Part shown: piece by piece, positions 43,781-51,800 of the stretch | How positions within the stretch are numbered: position 1 is the first letter of the stretch | Layout: every line of letters starts with the position of its first letter | NCBI RefSeq assembly: GCF_040706535.1 | Contig: NZ_JAPDRJ010000001.1 | Location: 62,001-126,000 of the forward strand | Length of the DNA stretch: 64,000 bases | From: Lentisalinibacter orientalis | Lineage (GTDB): Bacteria; Pseudomonadota; Gammaproteobacteria; Steroidobacterales; Woeseiaceae | Direction: 5' to 3' | Position numbers and translations under genes: made by a program | Notes under the pieces: generated by a model | Seen by the model: the letters and a program-made list of their open reading frames with translations, nothing else | What the model was told of the DNA's origin: nothing | Database searches by the model: none

Positions 43781-44802
43781 GGCCCGAGCACCTCGTCCAG
43801 CGCCCGCTCCACGCGCACGCCGGAGCCGGAGTCGTCGAGCGGGTTGCGCCGCAGCCGGTGACGGAGCGCCGGGCCCGCCACCTCGCGCAGGTGTTTCTCT
43901 GTCACCTCGTCGGCACCCTCCAGCGCCGCCAGCGCCCGGGCCGCACGCACCAGCGTCAGCTCGCCCCGCAGCCCGTCGGTGCCGAGAGCGATGCAGAGCC
44001 GGGCCGCCTGTTCCAGCATGGCATCGGAGACGGCGACGTCGTCGATGTGCTCGCGCGCCTTGCGTATCTTCGTCCGCAGGCGGCCGTCGCGGCGCTTCCA
44101 CTTGGCGACGAACGCGGCGGGGCCGCGCTCGTATTCGTCCCGGCGCCGGATGACCTCGATGCGGGTGGCCAGTTCCTCCGGCGTGCGCACCTCCACCGAC
44201 AGCCCGAAGCGGTCCAGCAGCTGCGGCCGCAGCTCGCCCTCCTCCGGGTTGCCGCTGCCGATCAGTACGAAACGCGCCGGATGGCGCACGCTGAGCCCCT
44301 CGCGCTCCACCACGTTCTCGCCGGAGGCGGCCACGTCCAGCAGCAGGTCCACCAGGTGGTCCTCCAGCAGGTTCACCTCGTCGATGTAGAGGAAGCCGCG
44401 ATGAGCGCGCGCCAGCAGGCCGGGCTCGAAGGCCTTCTCGCCCTGGGTCAGGGCCAGCTCCAGATCCAGCGCGCCCACCACGCGATCCTCGGTGGCACCG
44501 AGGGGCAGGTCGACCACCGGCACCGGCAGCGTGCGGCTCTGCAGTTCGCCGTGCCGACTGCGCTCGCGGCACTCGTCGCACAGATCGTCCGTGGCATCGG
44601 GATCGCAGCCGTAGCGGCAGCCCGTCACGGCCCGCATCTTCGGCAGCAGCGCCGCCAGCGCACGCACGGTGGTCGACTTGCCCGTGCCACGGTCGCCGAA
44701 CACCAGCACGCCGCCGATGCCGGGATCGACGGCGGCGATCATCAGGGCGAGTTTCATCTCGTCCTGACCGACGATCGCGGAAAACGGGAAAGGTGCCGCC
44801 AT
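43777..44802 (-). CDS. bchI: Magnesium chelatase ATPase subunit I
   Basis: The 341-residue AAA+ ATPase has Walker A VFGDRGTGKSTTVRALAALL, the BchI-specific CRYGCDP and CDECRER cysteines, Walker B GFLYIDEVNLL, and LIGSGNPEEGELRPQLLDRF around the sensor and arginine finger. It powers Mg insertion together with BchD and BchH. GGAG lies eight bases before ATG 44802. It follows puhE by 23 bases. Confidence 0.96.
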   Translation of the reverse strand: MAAPFPFSAIVGQDEMKLALMIAAVDPGIGGVLVFGDRGTGKSTTVRALAALLPKMRAVTGCRYGCDPDATDDLCDECRERSRHGELQSRTLPVPVVDLPLGATEDRVVGALDLELALTQGEKAFEPGLLARAHRGFLYIDEVNLLEDHLVDLLLDVAASGENVVEREGLSVRHPARFVLIGSGNPEEGELRPQLLDRFGLSVEVRTPEELATRIEVIRRRDEYERGPAAFVAKWKRRDGRLRTKIRKAREHIDDVAVSDAMLEQAARLCIALGTDGLRGELTLVRAARALAALEGADEVTEKHLREVAGPALRHRLRRNPLDDSGSGVRVERALDEVLGP

Positions 44803-44825
44803 CTCAGAGACTCCGGTCGCGGGTT

Positions 44826-45650
44826 TCAGTAGCGGCCGGCGAAAACCGACGCGGGGCCGTCATCGGCACGCTCCTCCGGCTCCGGCGCCCCCGCGCCCCG
44901 GGAACCCAGACTCCAGCGCCAGAGCGCCGATACGTCGAGCGGCAGCACCAGGAACCAGTGCTCCAGCACCGCCACCGCCATCAGCGCGGACAGGAATGTC
45001 CACGCCACGGCATCGTGGGGCGCGGCCGCAGTCGCCGCCGCCCCGATCATCCAGGCCGTCACGAGCGTCGCGACCGTGACCGAGAAGGGAAACAGCAGAT
45101 TCATCGAGCGGCGCCGGAGGAAACTGGCGAGATACCCGAGATGCTCGGGCAGCAAGTCTTCGTTGAGGTTGCGCACGCCCAGGAACACGTTCAGGCGGGC
45201 GCTCTCGTGCATCGCGAGCAGCACGACGAAGGTCCACAGGCCGAGCCGGTTCGGCTCGCCGGCGGTCAGGAACACCATCACCAGCGCCACGGCCACGATG
45301 GCGGCCTCGTGATAGTAGCTGGTCTGCAGCGCGTGCCCGAAATGGCGCCAGCCCGAGCAGCCCTCCTCGCAGCGGTGCTTGCGGGGCCCGGTCAGATAAC
45401 CGAGGTAGTAACTCGCCTCCACCCACACCCAGGCCAGCAGCCCGCAGCTGAAGGAGAGGTAGGCGCCGCCGACGGTGGTATTGTCGGCCGCGGCGGCGAG
45501 GCCGACCAGTGCGGCCACCAGCACCGCCGTGGCGCCGGCCATGCTCCAGGGGAAAGTGCGCTTCGGCAGCCCGTCCAGATAGAAGACCACGCCGGTGCTG
45601 AACCACCACAGGAACAGGGCATACAGTACCGGCAGGACATATTCGGGCAC
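44826..45650 (-). CDS. puhE: Photosynthetic complex assembly protein PuhE (DUF3623)
   Basis: The 274-residue polytopic membrane protein (about seven helices) matches the PuhE/DUF3623 family. Examples are LWWFSTGVVFYLDGLPKRTF near the N-terminus, RHFGHALQTSYYHEAAI mid-sequence, MHESARLNVFLGVRNLNE and LEHWFLVLPLDVSALWRW. PuhE affects bacteriochlorophyll supply to assembling complexes; the mechanism is unknown. The start is GTG 45650 with a GAGGA upstream. It lies 27 bases after acsF. Confidence 0.92.
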   Translation of the reverse strand: MPEYVLPVLYALFLWWFSTGVVFYLDGLPKRTFPWSMAGATAVLVAALVGLAAAADNTTVGGAYLSFSCGLLAWVWVEASYYLGYLTGPRKHRCEEGCSGWRHFGHALQTSYYHEAAIVAVALVMVFLTAGEPNRLGLWTFVVLLAMHESARLNVFLGVRNLNEDLLPEHLGYLASFLRRRSMNLLFPFSVTVATLVTAWMIGAAATAAAPHDAVAWTFLSALMAVAVLEHWFLVLPLDVSALWRWSLGSRGAGAPEPEERADDGPASVFAGRY

Positions 45651-45677
45651 GCAGCGCTTCCTCTACCAGTTCACTCT

Positions 45678-46754
45678 TTACCAGACCGGCGCCATCCGCA
45701 CCGTCGCGGGGAGCTCGTTTCGTTTCGCCGGCAGAGTATACAGTCGGGCGAAGACGGCGAAGCCGGCCGCCGCGAGCGCGCCACGCTTCGCCAGACCCAT
45801 GAGTCCGCCGCGCTCTTTCGCCGCTGCTGCGGACTCGGAGATGCGGCGCAGCCGCTCGAGCCCGCGGCGGAAGCGGGGATCGTCGATGTCGAGCTGCAGC
45901 GGGAAGACTTGCTTCGTGATCGCGTTGGTGATCTCGAACACCCGGTAGTCGTACTCGGTGGGGTCCATCTGCATCGCGTCGTACATCTCGGGGCGGGTGT
46001 GGTCGCGCACGTACATCGTGGCGTACACCGCCAGCAGGAAGAACCGGATCCACAGCTTGTTCGCGCCGCGCAGCAGGTGCGGGTTGGCGCGCATGATCAG
46101 GGCGAAAGCCTCGCCGTGGCGGTACTCGTCGTTACACCACTGCTCGAACCAGCGGAAGATGGGATGGAAACGGCGCTCCGGGTGCTTCTCGAAGTGCCGG
46201 TAGATGGTGATGTAGCGCGCGTAGCCGATCTTCTCCGACAGGTAGGTGGCGTAGAAGATGTATTTCGGCTTGAAGAAAGTGTACTTCTTGGCCCGGCGCA
46301 GGAAACCGAGGTCCACCGCCACGCCGAAGTCTTTCAGCGAGCGGTTGATGAAGCCCGCGTGGCGGGACTCGTCCCGGGCCATGAAACCCATCAACTCCTT
46401 GACGTCCGGGTTGTCCACCGCGCGCTTGATGTCGGCATACAGCACGCAGCCGGAGAACTCCGAGGTGACGGAACTCACCATGAAGTCGATGAACTCCTGG
46501 CGCAGGGCCTCCGGCAGCTCGCGTATCTCGTCTTCGAACTCCGGCGGCCGCACGAAGTGGTTGCGATTGGAGTCGTTGCGGAACTCGTCCATCATCGCTT
46601 CCCATTCCTCGCGCACCGGGCCGACGTCCAGCCGGTCCATCGCCGCAAAGTCGGTGGTGTAGAAGCGCGGCGTCAGCAGCGTCTCCGTCGTCGCCGCCGT
46701 GGTGGATTCGTTGACCCCGGGCCGGTCCCGGCCCGCATCCATCGTCGCTTCCAT
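45678..46754 (-). CDS. acsF: Aerobic Mg-protoporphyrin IX monomethyl ester cyclase
   Basis: The 358-residue protein is the oxygen-dependent cyclase that closes ring E. Two diiron ExxH motifs are visible (DESRHAGF and NDEYRHGEAF), as are the TPRFYTTDFAAMD and YLSEKIGYARYI stretches. GGAGAGAAGG precedes ATG 46754. Its place between puhC and puhE matches other phototrophs that synthesise bacteriochlorophyll in oxygen. No bchE is in the window, so the cell is likely able to make pigment aerobically or at low oxygen. Confidence 0.96.
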   Translation of the reverse strand: MEATMDAGRDRPGVNESTTAATTETLLTPRFYTTDFAAMDRLDVGPVREEWEAMMDEFRNDSNRNHFVRPPEFEDEIRELPEALRQEFIDFMVSSVTSEFSGCVLYADIKRAVDNPDVKELMGFMARDESRHAGFINRSLKDFGVAVDLGFLRRAKKYTFFKPKYIFYATYLSEKIGYARYITIYRHFEKHPERRFHPIFRWFEQWCNDEYRHGEAFALIMRANPHLLRGANKLWIRFFLLAVYATMYVRDHTRPEMYDAMQMDPTEYDYRVFEITNAITKQVFPLQLDIDDPRFRRGLERLRRISESAAAAKERGGLMGLAKRGALAAAGFAVFARLYTLPAKRNELPATVRMAPVW

Positions 46755-46767
46755 CCTTCTCTCCTCT

Positions 46768-47259
46768 TTATCGTTGCGTCGCCGCGCCGTTGGCGGCCGT
46801 CTGCGCGGTCTCTCCCGCGCCCGCCTGCAGCAGCGTGACGAATATCTTCACGTTGTCGCTGCCGAATGGACCCAGATACAGCCGGCGCTCGGTCTCCGGG
46901 TCCTCCAGCGTCAGCCTGCCGTCGGCCCAGCGAGTGAGCACGAAGGCCGGCTCCGGCCCGATGCCGCGGAGCTTGCGGTCCCGCGCCAGGCCGCGCAGCA
47001 CGCCGCGCAGGAAGCCGTTGGTGCCCGGCTCGACGACGTAGAGCACGTCCCCCGCCGCCGGATCCCGCACGACCACCGAGCCGTCCGCGGCATCCTCGAA
47101 CGCGAGTTCGCGGCTCTCGACCGCGGCCGAGGGAGGCACCTCGACCGTACCCACGCCGGTCAGCCGCGCCCCGGCGGCGGCGAGTATGGTGAGCACCACC
47201 AGCGCCAGCGCGCCGAAGATGGCCGGGCGGGGGATGCGGTCGCCGTGTGCGTCGCTCAC
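46768..47259 (-). CDS. puhC: Photosynthetic complex assembly protein PuhC
   Basis: The 163-residue protein has a short cytoplasmic N-terminus, one membrane helix (AIFGALALVVLTILAAAGARL) and a periplasmic domain with FEDAADGSVVVRDPAAGDVL and FLRGVLRGLARDRKL, typical of PuhC. It aids LH1 and reaction-centre assembly. The start is GTG 47259 (reading MSDAHGDR); the open frame upstream lies in puhB and is not coding. It follows puhB by 10 bases. Confidence 0.9.
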   Translation of the reverse strand: MSDAHGDRIPRPAIFGALALVVLTILAAAGARLTGVGTVEVPPSAAVESRELAFEDAADGSVVVRDPAAGDVLYVVEPGTNGFLRGVLRGLARDRKLRGIGPEPAFVLTRWADGRLTLEDPETERRLYLGPFGSDNVKIFVTLLQAGAGETAQTAANGAATQR

Positions 47260-47269
47260 GGGAGCCGCC

Positions 47270-47959
47270 TCAGCGTGCCGCGGCGGCGAACGAGCCGGCC
47301 GTTGCCTCGTCGGCCAATCGCTCTCCGCCCTGCGACCGCGCCACGCTCTGGCCCGCCGTCTGGTTCGACGTCTGGTTCGAATATTGAGCCAGCGCATCGG
47401 CCAGCAGTCCCGCCACCCGCTCCGCATCCGGGATGCCGCGCAGCATGGGCTGGGCATTGCCGAAGCTCCAGGGCCGCACGTGCGGCCAGAAGATCAGCCA
47501 CGAGACGCCGTTGCCGGGCTTCACGTTCACCGGTATGTCGCCGGAACCGTCCGAGCCGATCTTCACCGCCGCCGACTGCACCAGCGAGTACGGAATATTG
47601 GCCGTCATCGGCAGCGCGATGCCGAAACGCAGCATCACCCGTTCGGTGGTCACCGTGTAGATGGTCGTGCGCCCCATCTGCCAGGCGATCAGCAGCAGCA
47701 CGCCGACGGCGAGGCCGGCCGGTACGGCCAGGCCCGCTGCGCCCGCCAGCGCGGCACCGACGCCCTGGCCGCCGACCAGGTCGGTGCCGATGCGCCAGGC
47801 GGCCAGCAATGCGAAGTAGAACACCAGCTTGCGCACGTGCAGCGCGCTGATCGCGAGGTTCTGCCAGCGGGGCGAGCCCTGCCAGAGCAGTCGCTCGCCC
47901 TCCGGCAGCGGCTCCGGGATCCCGGGCATGTACTCGGGGGCGTGGTCGTGATGACTCAT
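47270..47959 (-). CDS. puhB: Photosynthetic complex assembly protein PuhB
   Basis: The 229-residue protein has PEPLPEGERLLWQGSPRW near the N-terminus, two or three membrane helices, and a PH-like domain (TIYTVTTERVMLRFGIALPM). This is the PuhB family, needed for reaction-centre assembly. ATG 47959 overlaps the puhA stop. The last 35 residues, rich in Asn, Gln and Ser, are not conserved. Confidence 0.92.
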   Translation of the reverse strand: MSHHDHAPEYMPGIPEPLPEGERLLWQGSPRWQNLAISALHVRKLVFYFALLAAWRIGTDLVGGQGVGAALAGAAGLAVPAGLAVGVLLLIAWQMGRTTIYTVTTERVMLRFGIALPMTANIPYSLVQSAAVKIGSDGSGDIPVNVKPGNGVSWLIFWPHVRPWSFGNAQPMLRGIPDAERVAGLLADALAQYSNQTSNQTAGQSVARSQGGERLADEATAGSFAAAAR

Positions 47960-48732
47960 ATCAGCGGCTCCTGGCGCACCGGATCGGCGTACAGCGTGCC
48001 GCTGCCGAAGTAGCCCATGATGCGATCTTCCTCGCGCAGCGTGACGAGGTCCGGGTTGGCCGTACCGGGCACGTGCGCGAGCTGATGGCCCTTGAGCGCG
48101 TCCACCTTGACCCGGCCGCGGCCGCCGTCGATCTTCGCGAAGTAGATCGGCACGAGTATGCGCCGCGGGCCCGTCGCACCGCCCACCTCGGCCTCGAGGT
48201 AACGCACGTGGGGCTCGGACAGGTCGAGCCACAGGTCCTTGATGGTACCGGCCACTTCGCCGTCGGTGCCGACCAGGTCCATGCCGCGGGGATCCGCGTC
48301 ACGGCGGTCCACCTCCGCCTCGCTCACGCTGCGCATCGGCACGATGCGGGCGCGGCCATCGTAGGTCTGATCGGGCTCGTCGGCACGATTGGCGAAGGCA
48401 CCCGGGCCGACGCCGGCGCCCACGCCGTCGCCTTCCGGGATCAGCGGCGCGCCGGGGAACGGCGCGGCGGGCTTCGCCTTGATGTCCGTCTCCGGCTCCT
48501 CCCGGCGCGGCGACTGCACGGTATGGCCGTCGCGCAGCAGGAAGGTCTTCGGCGACGGCACCGCCGGGAAGCCCTGCACGGTGACGCTGCCGGAGCGTTC
48601 CGACTCCAGCGGATAGCCTTCCCGCTTGTCTTCCCGGCGCAGATAGATGATCAGGCCGGCGAAGAATATCCAGAAAGCGTAGAGAACGAGTTGTGCTACG
48701 TCGATGTAGCCAGTAATAGCGCCGGTTTCCAT
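47956..48732 (-). CDS. puhA: Photosynthetic reaction centre H subunit
   Basis: The 258-residue protein has an N-terminal helix (DVAQLVLYAFWIFFAGLIIY) followed by LRREDKREGYPLE and a cytoplasmic PRC-barrel domain (VGTDGEVAGTIKDLWLDLSE, ending near GYFGSGTLYADP). It caps PufLM on the cytoplasmic side and supports proton delivery to the secondary quinone. GGAG precedes ATG 48732; upstream frame is not coding. It follows lhaA by 25 bases. Confidence 0.97.
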   Translation of the reverse strand: METGAITGYIDVAQLVLYAFWIFFAGLIIYLRREDKREGYPLESERSGSVTVQGFPAVPSPKTFLLRDGHTVQSPRREEPETDIKAKPAAPFPGAPLIPEGDGVGAGVGPGAFANRADEPDQTYDGRARIVPMRSVSEAEVDRRDADPRGMDLVGTDGEVAGTIKDLWLDLSEPHVRYLEAEVGGATGPRRILVPIYFAKIDGGRGRVKVDALKGHQLAHVPGTANPDLVTLREEDRIMGYFGSGTLYADPVRQEPLI

Positions 48733-48757
48733 AGTCAATCTCCTTGAGGCAAACCGC

Positions 48758-50191
48758 TCAGCCCGGGAATTCCGCCAGGCCGAACCTCGATGGCGACCGC
48801 TCGGGGCTCGCAGGCGCATGACGCACGAGCGGTCCTATCGCGATCAACGTCGCAAATAACAACAGTATTTCCAGGTGGTAGACGAAGCTGTAGCCGGCCG
48901 AGGCGTCGTTCATGGCCGGTCCGAAAACGCCGGCGCTCGCCAGTCCCGACACCAGGTCGCGGATGGCGCCGCCCGCGGCAATAGCGATGCCGGCCGCGCT
49001 GGCCTGCACCGCACCCCATGCGCCGAGTGCGAGTCCCGTGTAGCGCCCCCGGTTCATCGCCATGGCGGCGGTGAGGGTACCCACGGAGAAAAGCCCCGCA
49101 CCGAATCCGATCAGCACGGTGCCCGCCCGGAACAGGTTGGCCGAGGCGAGCGGCGCGGCGAAGATCACGGCCGGGAAGGCGAACAGCCCCACCAGCGCGC
49201 CGACGCCGGCCAGCCGGAAGGCGTCGCCGCCGCGGGCGAGATGCCGCGCGGCCAGCGCGAAGCCAACGAGGGTGCCGCCGGCCAGCAGCGCGGTCAGTGC
49301 GGTGGTGGCACCGACGCTCAGGCCGAGGATGTGGCCGCCGTAGGGCTCGAGCAGGATGTCCTGCATGCTGAAGGCCGCGGTCCCGAGACCCACGGCCACC
49401 AGGAAGCGCCGGGCGCCGGGCGCCTCGGCGAACGCGCGCCAGGCGTCGGCGAACGACGGCCGAGGCAGGCTGCGGTCGGTCTTCTCCGGCTGCATCGCCT
49501 CCTGCTTCCACAACGCCAGCATGTTCAGCGCGAAGGTCGCGAGCGCCGCCCCCTGGATCACCTGGATGAGGCGCACCTGACTGAAGTCGCGCAGCAGCGC
49601 GCCGAACACCAGCGCACTCACCACCATGCCGACCAGCAGCATGACGTACAGCAATGCGACCACCCGCGGGCGCGATTCCTCCGGCGCCAGGTCGGTGGCC
49701 AGCGCGAGGCCGGCGGTCTGGGTGGTATGCAGGCCGGCGCCGACCAGCAGGAACGCGAGCGCCGCGCTGGCATGGCCGATCCAGGCCGGACCATTCGAGT
49801 CGCCGGACAACAGGATCAGCGCGAACGGCATGATGGCCAGGCCGCCGAACTGCAGCAGGGTGCCGAACCAGATGTAGGGCACCCGGCGCCAGCCCAGCAC
49901 CGAACGATGGGTATCCGAACGGAATCCCACCAGCGCCCGGAACGGAGCGAACACGATCGGCAGGGCGACCATGGCGGCCACCAGCGAGGCGGCCACGCCG
50001 AGCTCGACGATCATCACCCGGTTCAGGGTGCCGGCGATCAGCACCATGGCCATGCCCACGGAGACCTGGAACAGCGACAGGCGCAGCAGCCGCCCGAGCG
50101 GGAGCTCGGCCGAGGCCGCATCGGCGAAGGGCAGCAGCGCGGGACTCACGCCCCGCCAGCTCTTCGCCAGCCTGCCGTTCAGGGATCTCAT
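48758..50191 (-). CDS. lhaA: LH1 assembly protein LhaA (PucC/BCH2 transporter family)
   Basis: The 477-residue major-facilitator-like protein has about twelve helices. Family stretches are RLSLFQVSVGMAMVLIAGTL followed by NRVMIVELGV, PFRALVGFRSDTHRSVLGW, and MQDILLEPYGGHI. LhaA assists LH1 assembly, perhaps by handling bacteriochlorophyll. ATG 50191 overlaps the bchM stop. A second family member lies at 62471. Confidence 0.94.
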   Translation of the reverse strand: MRSLNGRLAKSWRGVSPALLPFADAASAELPLGRLLRLSLFQVSVGMAMVLIAGTLNRVMIVELGVAASLVAAMVALPIVFAPFRALVGFRSDTHRSVLGWRRVPYIWFGTLLQFGGLAIMPFALILLSGDSNGPAWIGHASAALAFLLVGAGLHTTQTAGLALATDLAPEESRPRVVALLYVMLLVGMVVSALVFGALLRDFSQVRLIQVIQGAALATFALNMLALWKQEAMQPEKTDRSLPRPSFADAWRAFAEAPGARRFLVAVGLGTAAFSMQDILLEPYGGHILGLSVGATTALTALLAGGTLVGFALAARHLARGGDAFRLAGVGALVGLFAFPAVIFAAPLASANLFRAGTVLIGFGAGLFSVGTLTAAMAMNRGRYTGLALGAWGAVQASAAGIAIAAGGAIRDLVSGLASAGVFGPAMNDASAGYSFVYHLEILLLFATLIAIGPLVRHAPASPERSPSRFGLAEFPG

Positions 50192-50892
50192 GCGTGGATC
50201 AACTCCTGGGCGTGGGAGGTGTAGAAGCCGCTGGCGATGCGCTCGTCGCGACCCGTCCGCCAGCCCTCCAGGGCCGGCGCCTCGCCGATGCGCCGGTGCA
50301 GCGCTCCCCGGCCCACCGGCACGATGGCGGGCGCGCGGTGATGACGGTTCGGGATCAGGCGGCCGGCGGCATGCATCAGCGCAAGCGCCGGCGTGCGCGG
50401 CGCGAACGTGAACAGGATGGACGTGCCGGCGAGCCGGCCGAAGCCACTGAGCACGCGGACGATGTCCGGCGCGTCGTAGTGGATCAGGGAGTCCATGGCC
50501 ACCACGTGGTCGAAGCGGCCGAGGCTCTCGTCGAACATATCGCCCACGCGGAAGTCGATGCGGCCGGCGCCAAGCTCGGACGGCAGACGCTCCCGGGCCA
50601 GCTCGATCAGCGTCGGCGACAGGTCGACGGCGGTCACGTGGGCGCCGCGGCGGGCGGCCTCGACCGCCAGCGCGCCGGTGCCGCAGCCCGCATCGAGGAT
50701 GGTGCGGCCCTCCAGATTCTCCGGCAGCCAGGACAGCAGCTGCTCACGCATGCGGTCGCGGCCCGCGCGCACCGTGGCGCGTATGCGTCCCACCGCCTCG
50801 TCGGAGGTAAGCCGACGCCAGGCGTCGACCGCCGTCCGGTCGAAATAGGTCTCCAGCTCGCCGCGGCGTTCCTGGTAGGTCATGGTCGTCAT
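50188..50892 (-). CDS. bchM: Mg-protoporphyrin IX O-methyltransferase
   Basis: The 234-residue SAM methyltransferase has motif I ILDAGCGTGALAVEAA near residue 67 and the N-terminal YFDRTAVDAWRRLTSDE typical of BchM/ChlM. It makes the monomethyl ester used by AcsF. The ATG at 50892 shares one base with the bchL stop (TGATG). The open frame continues into bchL but is not coding. Confidence 0.96.
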   Translation of the reverse strand: MTTMTYQERRGELETYFDRTAVDAWRRLTSDEAVGRIRATVRAGRDRMREQLLSWLPENLEGRTILDAGCGTGALAVEAARRGAHVTAVDLSPTLIELARERLPSELGAGRIDFRVGDMFDESLGRFDHVVAMDSLIHYDAPDIVRVLSGFGRLAGTSILFTFAPRTPALALMHAAGRLIPNRHHRAPAIVPVGRGALHRRIGEAPALEGWRTGRDERIASGFYTSHAQELIHA

Positions 50893-51800
50893 CAATCGAA
50901 TCCCAGAAAATCGAAGATGTCCCGGTCCTTCATCGGCGTGGCATCCATCGGGTCCGTTCCGTCCCACAGGGCCTGGGCCAGGCGCAGGTATTCCTGCCGC
51001 ACGGCCTCCAGCCCTTCGGCGTCCTCCATCTCGAACAGCGTGGACTTCTTCAGCCGGCTGCGCCGGATGACGTCCAGGTCCGGGAAGTGGGCCACCCGAT
51101 CCAGCCCGATGGCCTCGTTGAAGCGGTCGATCTCGTCGGTGCCGGCGCTGCGGTTCGCGACGACGCCGCCGAGGCGCACGTTGTAGTTCTTCGCCTTCGC
51201 CTGGATGGCCGCGACGATGCGGTTCATCGCGAAGATGGAGTCGAAGTCGTTGGCGGTGACGATCAGGGCGCGGTCGGCGTGCTGCAGGGGCGCCGCGAAA
51301 CCGCCGCAGACCACGTCGCCGAGCACGTCGAAGATGACCACGTCGGTGTCGTCCAGCAGGTGGTTCTGCTTCAGCAGTTTCACCGTCTGGCCGACGACGT
51401 AGCCGCCGCAGCCGGTGCCCGCGGGCGGACCGCCGGCCTCGACGCACATGACGCCGTTGTAGCCCTCGTACACGAAGTCCTCGGGCCTGAGTTCCTCCGG
51501 ATGGAAGTCCACGGACTCGAGCACGTCGATCACCGTGGGCACCAGCCGCTTCGTCAGCGTGAAGGTGGAGTCGTGCTTCGGGTCGCAGCCGATCTGCAGC
51601 ACCCGCTTGCCGAGCTTCGAGAACGCCACGGACAGATTCGACGACGTCGTGCTCTTGCCGATGCCGCCCTTGCCGTAGACGGCGAACACCTTCGCCCGGC
51701 CGATCTTCTCGGGCTCCATGTGCACCTGCACGCTGCCCTCGCCGTCCAGGCCGCGGCTTCGGTTGCCGATTTCGGACATCGGAACGCTCGTTACATTCAT
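50892..51800 (-). CDS. bchL: Dark protochlorophyllide reductase iron protein BchL
   Basis: The 302-residue nitrogenase-like iron protein has P-loop VYGKGGIGKSTTSSNLSVAF near residue 41 and cluster Cys in GTGCGGYVV and GDVVCGGFA. FPDLDVIRRSRLKKSTLFEM and the EGYNGVMCVEAGGPPAGTG segment are BchL-specific. It drives light-independent reduction of protochlorophyllide with BchNB. Like other BchL it has an N-terminal extension of about 30 residues. ATG 51800 overlaps the bchH stop. Confidence 0.97.
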   Translation of the reverse strand: MNVTSVPMSEIGNRSRGLDGEGSVQVHMEPEKIGRAKVFAVYGKGGIGKSTTSSNLSVAFSKLGKRVLQIGCDPKHDSTFTLTKRLVPTVIDVLESVDFHPEELRPEDFVYEGYNGVMCVEAGGPPAGTGCGGYVVGQTVKLLKQNHLLDDTDVVIFDVLGDVVCGGFAAPLQHADRALIVTANDFDSIFAMNRIVAAIQAKAKNYNVRLGGVVANRSAGTDEIDRFNEAIGLDRVAHFPDLDVIRRSRLKKSTLFEMEDAEGLEAVRQEYLRLAQALWDGTDPMDATPMKDRDIFDFLGFD

